Assembly (NCBI GenBank): GCA_022010015.1
Contig: CP091735.1
Coordinates: 1,302,001 to 1,366,000, forward strand
Source of the DNA: Clostridium sp.
GTDB taxonomy: Bacteria; Bacillota_I; Bacilli_A; Acholeplasmatales; Anaeroplasmataceae
Reading direction: 5' to 3'
Length of the DNA stretch: 64,000 nt
Shown piece by piece: positions 33,837-42,263 of this stretch. How positions within the stretch are numbered: position 1 is the first letter of the stretch; each line of letters opens with the position of its first letter. The translations under genes were made by a program, and so were the position numbers. The notes beneath the pieces were generated by a model. That model did no database searches and was not told where the DNA came from. It worked only from the letters and a program-made list of their open reading frames with translations.

Positions 33837-35119
33837 GTGAAAGCGATTATAAGTAAAAGGATTATTAAAGGGAACAATCAATGTGCCTTCATCTAAAAGC
33901 CTATGTCATAGAGCAATTATTGCGGCTTGTTTGGCTAATGGTAAGTCAGTAATAAGAAATGTTACATATTCAAATGATATTCTTGCGACAATAGAGGGTA
34001 TGAAGGCATTAGGAGCTACTATAAATAGATATGATGAATATTTAGAAATTATTGGTTCAAATGTTAAAAAGAATTAACAAGGTTATTGATGCTGATGAAT
34101 CTGGGTCAACGCTTAGATTTTTTTAATTCCCATTGCCACTACAATTAACGAAGATGTAACATTTGTAGGTAAAAAAATAATCTTCCTAATCGTCCACTTG
34201 ATGTATATTTTGATATTTTTTTAATGAGCAAGGTATTAAATATGAATATCAGGATAAATATTTACCTCTTACTATTTCTGGTGCTTTGCATCCTGGTGTT
34301 TATAATGTTAGAGGTGATGTTTCATCACAGTTTATCACCGGACTTTTATATGCGCTACCTTTACTTAATGGAGAGTCAGTTATCAATATAACAACTCCTC
34401 TTGAAAGCAAGGGCTATATTGATTTAACATTAGATGTTTTAAATAAATTTGGTATTATTGTTGAAAAAAATCAAAAAAATGGTTATAAAATACCAGGTAA
34501 TCAAGAATATAAACCATTTGATTATATTGTTGAGGGAGATTTCTCCCAAGCTGCTTTTTTTATCTAGTTGCCGATATGCTTGGAAGTGAGGTTTCTTTAA
34601 AGCAAATGAAGTTAAATTCACTTCAAGGTGATAAAAAAATTTTTAAATGATATTATGGATTTTTGGGGGATTAATATATTATGATAATGAATTATTATCT
34701 TGTAAAAGAAGAGAAAATAAAAGAGCTAGAATTAATTTTTTTCACAGTCACCTGATTTAGGACCTATACTTTCTGTTTTAGCTGCCTTAAGTAGGGGAAA
34801 AATCAAAGTTTGTTGATGTTAAAAAGATTAAGGATAAAAAGAATGTGATAGAGTAAGTGCTATGGAAGAGGAACTAACAAAACTTGGGGCAAATGTCGAG
34901 TCAAGCTATGATAAAATGAAACTTGTTGGGGTAGATGCTCTACATGGAGCTGTTGTTGATGCTCATAAGGATCATCGTATTGCAATGGCCCTAGCAATTG
35001 CAGGAACTGTTTGTGATGGTGATGTTACAATTTTAAATGCAGAATGTGTTTCTAAGAGCTATCCTAATTTTTTTGAAGATTTTGCAAGTCTTGGAGGAAG
35101 AGTAAGATATGAAGAATAA
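33837..35119 (+). CDS. aroA: EPSP synthase (3-phosphoshikimate 1-carboxyvinyltransferase)
   Basis: Transfers enolpyruvyl to shikimate-3-phosphate. About 425 residues. Substrate-binding motifs: VPSSKSLCHRAIIAA at residue 17, ESGSTLRFLIPIA near 85, RGDVSSQFITGLLYALPLL, IKECDRVSAM and DAHKDHRIAMALAIAG. The GTG start 33837 is preceded by GGAG. Class I/II sensitivity to glyphosate cannot be judged safely. Many breaks: near 33856, 34068, 34120, 34172, 34217, 34550-34560, 34632, 34655, 34735, 34800, 34840. The end overlaps the chorismate mutase gene by 11 bases. Confidence 0.94.
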
Positions 35120-35390
35120 TTTAGAAATTGCAAGAGATAAAATTAATGTAATTGATGCTAAAATGATTGAGCTTTTTTTAAAGAAAGAATGAAGGCTTCA
35201 AAAAAATGGTAGCATTATATAAGCGTGAAAATAATTTAGATGTTTTTTTGATAGTAAGCGAGAAGGCCAAATTATTGATAAGAATTTAAATATCTTAAAT
35301 GATAAAGAATTAGAAAAAAATATTATTTAATCTTTTTTTGAGGGTGTTTTAAAGGCTTCTAAGGATTATCAAAAGGAGCTTATTAAATGA
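35109..35390 (+). CDS. Chorismate mutase (AroQ type)
   Basis: Small all-helical chorismate mutase converting chorismate to prephenate, about 90 residues. Restored motifs: LEIARDKINVIDAKMIELF at the N-terminus (the first active-site helix with Arg and the D-x-M/L-x-x-L/I-L-x-x-R pattern), KERMKASKMVALYKRENN, and FDSKREGQIIDK (second Arg/Glu pair). ATG 35109 lies inside the end of aroA with GGAGG at 35094-35098. Breaks near 35175-35190, 35200, 35245, 35318 and 35334. ATGA overlap with aroE. Not fused to another enzyme, unlike many Bacilli. Confidence 0.87.
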
Positions 35391-36166
35391 AGAAATATGG
35401 ATTGCTTGGTAAAAAGTTAGGTCATAGCTATTCAAAAAAATTATTCATAATTTAATCTATGAACAAAATAACATTGATGCTTCCTATGAATTAATTGAAT
35501 GTGATAATCATGAATTAAAAAAATATATTGATTATTTAAAGGTTGGTAAATATTCTGGCTATAATGTTACTATTCCTTACAAAATTGAAATAATGAAATA
35601 TTTAGATGAAATATCAGATGAAGCTAGGAAAATAGGTAGTGTGAATACTATTTGTGTTAAGAATGGCAAAAACAATTGGCTATAATACGGATTATTATGG
35701 CTTTCTTTTTGACCTTAGATGAATATAATATTAATAATATTAATGAATGCTATATTTTTAGGGACTGGTGGAGCAAGTAAAGCTGTTTATGAAGCACTAA
35801 AATCAAAGGGTGGTAAACCAATTTATGTTTCTAGAAATAAAGATGGAAAAGAAAATGTTATTGATTATAACGATTTAGCAAAAATTTCACAAATTGATTT
35901 ATTAGTAAATACTACCCCTGTAGGAATGTATCCTAATGTTAATCAGATGCCAATTGATATTGAGGTTGCTAAAAGAGTTAATAGATGTATTGACATAATT
36001 TTTTTAATCCTCTAAAAAAACAATGCTTCTTACCAATATTAAAAAATCATATAATGGGCTATTAATGCTTGTTGGTCAAGCAATTAAGGCTGAAGAAATT
36101 TGGAATAAGGGTATTAATAGTGATTATTTATGGATTTATGAAAAAGGTGGTGCAAATTATAAATGA
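35387..36166 (+). CDS. aroE: Shikimate dehydrogenase
   Basis: NADP-dependent reduction of dehydroshikimate. About 260 residues. Substrate domain: LLGKKLGHSYSKKLHN near residue 5 and GYNVTIPYKIEIMKYLD near residue 60; GSVNTI and GYNTDYYGF; nucleotide domain with ILGTGGASKAVYEAL near residue 123; LVNTTPVGMYP; and the C-terminal LLMLVGQAIKAEEIW. Breaks near 35434-35440, 35667, 35703-35710, 35752-35758 and 36000-36020. Overlaps chorismate mutase upstream and aroC downstream by ATGA. Confidence 0.93.
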
Positions 36167-37167
36167 ATAGCTTTGGACAAATCTTTAGAGTTACTATTTA
36201 TGGGGAATCTCATGGAAGTGGTGTAGGAATTATTGTTGATGGAATGCCTAGTGGTATTAAGCTTACATTAGATGATTTTATAGATGATATAAATAGAAGA
36301 AAACCAGGAGCAATTGGCACAACCTCAAGAATTGAAGCTGACGAAGTTAATATTTTTAAGTGGAGTTTTTTTAATGATTATACTACTGGTATGCCAATTA
36401 ATTTATATTTTTTTAAATCAAAATACCAAAAAGTAGTGATTATTCATACATAAAAAAATACACCAAGACCAAGTCATGCTGATTTTTGTTGCAAGTAAGA
36501 AATATAATGGCTTTGAGGATTATCGTGGTGGTGGTCATTTTTCAGGTAGATTAACTCTTCCTATAGTTGCTGCTGGGGTTTTAGCTAAAAAAATAATTAG
36601 TGCTAATATTACTTCAGAAATTGTTAATATTCATGGCATTACAGATAAAAAAATAAATTTGATGATGAGGTGAGCCTTGCGGCAAGCTCATTTGATAGTG
36701 TAGGGGGAATTATAAGGATTACTATTAGTAATATGCCAATAGGAATAGGTGAACCTTATTTTGATTCTATTGAATCAGTTTTAGCACATCTTTTATACAG
36801 TGTAGGAGGAGTAAAGGGAGTTTCATTTGGAATTGGCTTTTCTGGTGTGAGTCTGTATGGTAGTGAATTTAATGATTGTATAATTGATGCAACTGGTAAA
36901 ACAAAAACTAACAATAATGGTGGAATAAATGGTGGAATTAGTAATGGAAATGATATTGTTATTAATGTGTTTGTAAAAGCCAACACCATCAATTTATAAA
37001 AAGTCAAAGAAACATATAATTTTTGAAAAGAAAGAAATAGATGATTTAATAATTAGAGGAAGACATGACGCAGCTATTGTTTTAAGAGCAGGTGTTGTTT
37101 TAGAGGCAATGTGTGCAATTGGTCTTGCAGATTTATTTTTTTATTATCAAAAAAAGTGGGTATTTAG
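36163..37167 (+). CDS. aroC: Chorismate synthase
   Basis: FMN-dependent elimination of phosphate from EPSP to give chorismate. About 336 residues. Signatures: GESHGSGVGIIVDGMPSG, the first RRKPGA, EDYRGGGHFSGRLT, the NGGINGGISNGNDI loop, and GRHDAAIVLRAGVVLEAM at the end. Somewhat shorter than the usual 350-390 residues. Breaks near 36365, 36410-36455, 36650, 36975-36990, 37134-37142. Starts in the aroE stop; the next gene starts three bases after its stop. Confidence 0.95.
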
Positions 37168-37169
37168 AA

Positions 37170-38424
37170 TGAATGATATAGAAGCATTAAATGAAGCAAA
37201 ACCGTTGCTTAAGCTGTAAGATGCCACGTTGTCAAACTGGTTGTCCAACAGGAATGCAAATAAAAGATTTTTATTAAGAAGATTAAAGAAAATGATTTGA
37301 TAGAGGCAGCAAACATTATTAGATCATGTTCAAGTTTATCAACAATTTGTAGTGTTGTGTGTCCTCATGAAAAACAATGTGTTGGACATTGTGTATTAAA
37401 TGCAAAAAAAGCACCAATTCAAATTGGTAAGCTTGAAAAAGTTTGTATTTGATAATGTTAATTATAAAGAAAAATATAACTAAAGTCACTAATAAAAAGG
37501 TGGCTATTATCGGCTGTGGTCCAGCTGGAATCGCCTGTGCTTTAGAACTTGTGACAAAAGGTGCTAGTGTTACAATCTATGAGCGTATGGCTCATTTTGG
37601 TGGTGTTTTATCTTATGGTATTCCTAATTTTAGATTAAGCACTCATCGAATTGAAGCGTTAAATACAAAGCTTTGTGATTTAGGAGTTAAAATCGTTTAT
37701 AATAAAAGCTTAAATGAAGAAGATATAATTAATTTAAAGAATGACTATGATGATATTTTTTTATTAGCATTGGTTTAACTAAGGTTCGTCATTTAGGAAT
37801 AAATGGTGAAAATCTTAATGGCGTATATGACGCTCTTGATTTCTTAAAGGATGCTAATTATTATTTGCGCTATGATGAGGGTGTAATGCCTAAACTAAAG
37901 GGAACAACTATCGTTGTAGGTGCTGGTAATGTAGCAATGGATGCAGCAAGAATGGCAGTAAGAGCTGGAAGTGAGTATGTTATGGTTGTTTATAGAAGAA
38001 CTCTAGCTGAGGCACCTGCTAACAAGATTGAAATTGATGAGGCTAAGCTTGAAGGCATAGAATTTAAGTTTTTAACCAATCCTGTTGAGATTTTAGAAGA
38101 AAATAATCAATTAAATGTTAAATGTGAGGTTATGGTTCTTGGTGAGCCTGATGCTTCAGGAAGACCACGTCCTGTTGGTTCAAATCAATTTATAAATATT
38201 AAATGTGATCAGATTATTAGCGCAATTGGTCAAGTTCCAAATAAAATATTTAGTGATAAATATTTTAAAAACCGATCATGGTTATTTAGTATGTGATAAT
38301 TTTTAAAAACAAGTGTAGACCATATTTACGCTGGTGGTGATATTGTTTTTAGGAGCTAAAACTGTAGTTGAAGCTCAAAAAAATGTGGTAGAATTGTTGC
38401 AAAAAAATGATTTTTAGAGAATAA
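37170..38424 (+). CDS. GltD-like NAD(P)H-dependent oxidoreductase without a GltB partner here
   Basis: Two-dinucleotide-fold iron-sulfur flavoprotein of the glutamate synthase small-chain family. About 415 residues. The N-terminal Cys-rich domain has RCLSCKMPRCQTGCPTG and CSVVCPHEKQCVGHCV (two 4Fe-4S clusters); FAD fold at VAIIGCGPAGIACALEL near residue 108; NAD(P) fold at TIVVGAGNVAMDAARMA near residue 245; DHIYAGGDIVLGAKTVVEA at the end. Breaks near 37202, 37265, 37440, 37762, 38268, 38300, 38350, 38378-38384 and 38401-38407. No large glutamate synthase subunit in the window. Could act in NADPH/ferredoxin electron transfer. Confidence 0.85.
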
Positions 38425-38427
38425 TTA

Positions 38428-38458
38428 GAAGGCGAAAATGCCTTCTTTATTTTTTTAT
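38428..38458 (+). terminator. Terminator after the GltD-like gene
   Basis: GAAGGC, loop GAAAAT, GCCTTC, then TTTATTTTTTT. Confidence 0.87.
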
Positions 38459-38501
38459 AACTTTCAAAATAAAAAAAGTGAAAAAAATGTAAAAAAAGTA
38501 C

Positions 38502-38530
38502 TTGCTATAATAGTTGTTCTATGTTATAAT
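38502..38530 (+). promoter_or_regulatory. Promoter of the tRNA Asp-Arg-Pro cluster
   Basis: TTGCTA, 17-base spacer, TATAAT, 19 bases before the first tRNA. Confidence 0.8.
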
Positions 38531-38549
38531 AATTGAGCGTTGGAAAATT

Positions 38550-38625
38550 GGTTTGGTGGTGTAGTGGTTAACATGCTAGTCTGTCACACTGGAGATCGCG
38601 GGTTCAATTCCCGTCCAAACCGCCA
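38550..38625 (+). tRNA. tRNA-Asp (GTC)
   Basis: Acceptor stem GGTTTGG/CCAAACC, anticodon loop CTGTCAC giving GTC, T loop GGTTCAATTCC, encoded CCA end. 76 bases. Confidence 0.96.
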
Positions 38626-38631
38626 CTTGAT

Positions 38632-38708
38632 GCGCCCATAGATCAATTGGATAGATCGTTTGGCTACGGACCAAAAGGTTAGGGGTTCGAATCCTCTTGG
38701 GCGCGCCA
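38632..38708 (+). tRNA. tRNA-Arg (ACG)
   Basis: Acceptor stem GCGCCCA/TGGGCGC, anticodon loop CTACGGA giving ACG (read as ICG), T loop GGTTCGAATCC, encoded CCA. 77 bases. Confidence 0.96.
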
Positions 38709-38720
38709 TTTGAATAATTT

Positions 38721-38797
38721 CGGGAAATAGCACAACTTGGTAGTGCGCGTGGTTTGGGACCATGAGGTTGCAGGTTCAAATCCTGTTTTCCCGACCA
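38721..38797 (+). tRNA. tRNA-Pro (TGG)
   Basis: Acceptor stem CGGGAAA/TTTCCCG, anticodon loop TTTGGGA giving TGG, T loop GGTTCAAATCC, encoded CCA. 77 bases. Confidence 0.95.
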
Positions 38798-38809
38798 TTT
38801 AGAATTAAT

Positions 38810-38833
38810 ACTTGGTTTAGGCCAAGTTTTTTT
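38810..38833 (+). terminator. Terminator of the tRNA cluster
   Basis: CTTGG, TTTAGG, CCAAG and seven T. Confidence 0.85.
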
Positions 38834-38878
38834 ATATAAAGAAAGTATTTACAAAAACAATTATTATTAAATATTCTA

Positions 38879-39199
38879 ATGAATTTACGGCATAAAATAA
38901 GAGAGTTTATTTCTATTGTTTATATATCAAGAGGTTGATTATACCTCATCATTTTTTTATGATGAAAGTGGTATTCTTCATTGTAATTTAATTGATTTTC
39001 TTTTTGGGATGAATAAATAATAAACATGCTTTTTGTTATTTAATGGAGTTTGTTAGGCTTATTCAAATTATTTTATTATAAGAATTACTTATAAAATTTA
39101 TAAGGAAAGATGTCTTAAGGATGTTTTGGTACATTTAATAAGACATTTCTGTATATTTTTATCAATTAGATTGCTAATAGATAAAGAAATTAATAAATA
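38879..39199 (+). other. Possible disrupted small coding region in the gap between tRNAs
   Basis: The 38834-39300 gap holds three open segments that could join into one protein of about 105 residues if breaks at A/T runs are repaired: MNLRHKIREF from 38879; YTSSFFYDESGILHCNLIDF to about 39010; then KHAFCYLMEFVRLIQIIL; and RITYKIYKERCLKDVLVHLI ending at TAA 39197-39199. Lys/Arg/Leu/Ile-rich, helical in look. No ribosome-binding site is visible before 38879 and no family is recognised. It may equally be non-coding or decayed. The next 100 bases are the tRNA-Gly promoter region. Confidence 0.28.
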
Positions 39200-39300
39200 A
39201 TTTATTAAAAAAATAGTGAAAATAAATTTAATATATGCTAAAATGTATATGTAAGTGTTTTTACTAATAAGAAATTATTAAAAAAATGTAAATTTTTGTA

Positions 39301-39329
39301 TTGACAGATATTTTATTATATGGTATTAT
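39301..39329 (+). promoter_or_regulatory. Promoter of tRNA-Gly
   Basis: Consensus TTGACA, 17-base spacer, TATTAT, 40 bases before the tRNA. Confidence 0.8.
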
Positions 39330-39369
39330 ATTGGAGCATTAAGTTTTCTTAGTGCTTAATCATATACAT

Positions 39370-39443
39370 GCAGGTGTAGTTTAATGGTAGAACTTCAGCC
39401 TTCCAAGCTGACTACGTGAGTTCGATTCTCATCACCTGCTCCA
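39370..39443 (+). tRNA. tRNA-Gly (TCC)
   Basis: Acceptor stem GCAGGTG/CACCTGC, anticodon loop CTTCCAA giving TCC, T loop AGTTCGATTCT, encoded CCA. 74 bases. Confidence 0.96.
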
Positions 39444-39453
39444 ATTGATATTT

Positions 39454-39481
39454 AAGTTCAATGCAAATTGAACTTTTTTTT
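39454..39481 (+). terminator. Terminator after tRNA-Gly
   Basis: AAGTTCAA and TTGAACTT around TGCAAA, then eight T. Confidence 0.85.
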
Positions 39482-39498
39482 ATGCTTGGTGAGGATTT

Positions 39499-40753
39499 AT
39501 GGATAAGAATTGTAGAATTGCGATTATAGGTGCTGGTCCAGCTGGTATAACGGCAGCATACTATTTAGAAAAAAATGGATTTACAAATTATGAGATACTA
39601 GAGCGTGAGGATCATGTTGGTGGAAAATGCTTTTCGCCATATTATAAAGGTAAACGATATGATATGGGAGCTATTTTAGGAGCACCAAGCTATGATGTTG
39701 TTCAAGAAATGATGAAAGATTGTGGTATCCAAATTGATGGCGATAAGATATATGCAGAAATGCGTGATTATCTTAGTGGCGAATTGACAAGCCTTGCCCC
39801 TAGTGAGAGTAGAATGATTTTTAAGAGAAATTAGAAATCTTAAAAAAACCCTTTTAAATGAAAAAAATATCAAGGCTATGATGAAATAGGACATTTAAAT
39901 ACTAATCAAGATTTAATGGTTAGCTTTAGTGAATTTTTGTAAAAAGAATGATTTGAATAACATTGAAAAAGGTATTTATCAATCCTTTTACATCCTTTGG
40001 TTATGGTTATTTAGATGAAATTCCTGCAATTTATGTTTTAAAAATATTTATATATGGCTACACTTAATTATTTTTTAAAGGAAGAACTTTGGAGCTTTAA
40101 TGATGGTACTCAAAGCCTTTGGGAAAAGAATTTCTGATAAGTTAAAAAAATCAGCCAATCTTGAATGTTAAGATTGAAAAATATTCAAAGAGAGAATAAT
40201 ATTGTCACTATTAAGACAAATTTATTTGCTAGAGAATATGATTATTTAATTGTAACATCACCTTTAGATCATCTTTATAAATTTATGAATTTAAATGAAA
40301 TAGAAAAAGAATTTGTTTTCTAAAAATTGAAACAATTGATTATAAGGTATTTGCTGTTACATTAAAGAATTATCCGAAAAAGACATGCTATATTCAAGGC
40401 AATATGTATAGAAGAAGATTAGGCCATACAATGATTTATTTTGTTAAATGGCCTATGGATGAAGAACAGGTTGTAACATTATATGCAATTGGTGATAAAA
40501 GCTTAAAAACAAGTGAAATTTCCAAAATGCTTTATGATGATATGGAAATTTGTGGTTATCCTATAAGGAATATTGTTCTTGAAAAGGATTGGTATTATTT
40601 CCCTCATATTAATACAGCTAATTATTTAGCAGGATGGTATAGGGATGTTGAGGCTTTACAGGGTAATTTAAATACATTTTTATGCTGGAGAGGTTTTAAG
40701 TTTTTGGTGATATGGAGGAAACCTCTGCTTATTCAAAAGAATATCATAGATAA
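39499..40753 (+). CDS. FAD-dependent amine-oxidase-like oxidoreductase
   Basis: About 415 residues. N-terminal Rossmann fold RIAIIGAGPAGITAAYYLEK (FAD binding), followed by LEREDHVGGKCFSPYYKGKRYDMGA, the pattern of the flavin amine oxidase / protoporphyrinogen oxidase superfamily. Later LIVTSPLDHLYKFM and C-terminal INTANYLAGWYRDVEALQGN. Breaks near 39830, 39845, 39870, 39940, 39972, 40038, 40112-40150, 40320, 40672-40680 and 40700. Weak site TGGTGAGG upstream of ATG 39499. The substrate cannot be predicted: desaturase, amine oxidase and sugar mutase relatives all share these motifs. Confidence 0.75.
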
Positions 40754-40836
40754 ATATTTTTAAATAATAGTTGCACAAAAAAATAAAAAAATATAATATA
40801 ATAATAAAAAAATAAGAAATTAAGGAGATGGTTTTT

Positions 40837-41280
40837 ATGCAGAATTTATATATTTCAGAAAACAAACTAAAGCACTCAATTGGCGTAGCTAGATATATGC
40901 AAAAATATGCTGAAGAGAAACTTTTAAATGAGGATTTAGCTAGAGAATTTTTCGTTTTAGGATATCTTCATGATATTGGTGAAGAGTTTGTTTATGATAA
41001 GAAGGACCACGCTCATGCGGGTGGTGAGCTTTTAAAGGCTCAAAAGTATAAATATTGGAAAGAAGTTTACTATCATGGCGATCCTAATACACCATATATT
41101 TCTCCAGCATTAATGGTTTTAAATTTAGCTGAATTATGTGTTCAAAATGATGGCACAGTGTGTACAATTGAGCAAAAGCTTAATCGTTTAAAGGAAAAAT
41201 TTGGAGAAAACTCAGTTCAATACAAAAATACGAAGGCTTTAGCTGATATGGTTAGAACAACCCCAATTGTTATAAAATAA
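40837..41280 (+). CDS. HD-domain protein
   Basis: Intact 147-residue HD phosphohydrolase-like protein. HSIGVARYMQKYA near residue 12, GYLHDIGEEF (the HD pair) near residue 46, HAHAGGELL near 63, and YHGDP near 86 give the usual H...HD...H/D set. ATG 40837 is chosen rather than in-frame 40828, because AAGGAG at 40822-40827 would abut the latter. Substrate unknown; similar small HD proteins are annotated as nucleotide-hydrolysing. A possible promoter (TTGCAC at 40771 and TATAAT at 40792, spacing 15) precedes it. Confidence 0.8.
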   Translation: MQNLYISENKLKHSIGVARYMQKYAEEKLLNEDLAREFFVLGYLHDIGEEFVYDKKDHAHAGGELLKAQKYKYWKEVYYHGDPNTPYISPALMVLNLAELCVQNDGTVCTIEQKLNRLKEKFGENSVQYKNTKALADMVRTTPIVIK

Positions 41281-41302
41281 AGTTCCTTTTGGGACTTTTT
41301 TC
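41280..41302 (+). terminator. Terminator after the HD gene
   Basis: AGTTCC, TTTT, GGGACT (one G-U) and six T. Confidence 0.72.
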
Positions 41303-41316
41303 TTTGTGAGGTAAAT

Positions 41317-42028
41317 ATGAGATTAGATAAAATGCTTGCCCATTTAAATTATGGTTCAAGAAGTGAAGTGAAGAAGCTTATTCGTAAGGGCTTTGTTATG
41401 GTTAATGGCGAAATTATTTTAGACGATGATTATAATACTAAGGAAGATGACGAGGTTACAATTTTTGGTGATAAGGTGTCATATGAGGAAAAACTTTATT
41501 TTATGTTAAATAAACCAAAGGATGTAGTAAGTGCGACCTTTGATTATTATGATAAAAACCGTAATAGATTTTTTTAATGGCTATGAAAAAAAGAAATCTT
41601 TTTTTCCTGTTGGAAGACTTGATATTGATACGACTGGCTTACTTATTATAACTAATGATGGTGAATTAGCTCATATGCTATTAAGCCCTAAACGACATGT
41701 ATATAAAACATATAAGGCTACATTGGATAAGAAATTTAATTCAAACGATATTAAGCCTTTGGAAAATGGTGTAACCCTTGATGATGGCTATGTTACTCTT
41801 CCTGCCAAAATTGAAAGCTATCAGGAAAATATTGTGTATATATCAATTCGAGAAGGTAAATATCATCAGGTTAAAAGAATGTTTCAGGCTTTTGACTATA
41901 ATGTAGTGGAATTAAATAGAGAATCATTTGGACCTTTAAAGCTTGACTCTAGTTTAAAGCTTGGTGAATATCGTTCTTTAACCAAGGAAGAATTAGATTT
42001 ACTTATGAAAAGCTATGAAAATAAGTAA
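41317..42028 (+). CDS. rsuA: RsuA/RluB-family pseudouridine synthase
   Basis: rRNA pseudouridine synthase with an N-terminal S4 domain (MRLDKMLAHLNYGSRSEVKKLIRKGFVMVNG). The catalytic loop is FPVGRLDIDTTGLLIITNDG (Asp near residue 107), and REGKYHQVKRMFQAF near the end is family-typical. About 236 residues, which fits the 16S Psi516 enzyme RsuA better than the longer RluB. GTGAGG precedes the ATG at 41317. Two adjacent breaks at 41552-41556 (five A for four) and near 41571. Confidence 0.9.
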
Positions 42029-42175
42029 TGTAAGTGAAATTTAAGTGAAATCGCTTTACAATTATGTAATTTTATGTTAATATATATCCATCTTATGTAA
42101 AACGTTTCCATTGTTTTTACAAAGTATAGAAGGCAAAGAGAAAAAGGAAAAAGGAGAAAACAAATAGTTTGTTTT

Positions 42176-42203
42176 AGGCTTGGTGGTTCGAGCCTTTTTT
42201 TTG
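42176..42203 (+). terminator. Terminator-like hairpin upstream of the helicase gene
   Basis: AGGCT...AGCCT around TGGTGGTTCG, then eight T. It lies in the 235-base gap 42029-42263, which otherwise shows only a possible TATAAT at 42230-42235 for the helicase. Confidence 0.6.
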
Positions 42204-42263
42204 CTTTTAAATTGGCCGAAGTGATGGTATAATATCCTTAATAAGAATTTGGTTGGTGATAGT

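Noticed and set aside
36895..36960. Asn/Gly-rich repeat in aroC
   Set aside because: NGGINGGISNG is the conserved flavin/substrate loop of chorismate synthase, not a repeat expansion.
38576..38779. 67-residue minus-strand frame
   Set aside because: It is the antisense of the tRNA cluster.
42096..42110. CcpA cre-like word TGTAAAACGTTTCCA
   Set aside because: Needs one base removed to match the cre consensus, does not sit at a promoter, and the gap it lies in shows no carbon-catabolism gene.
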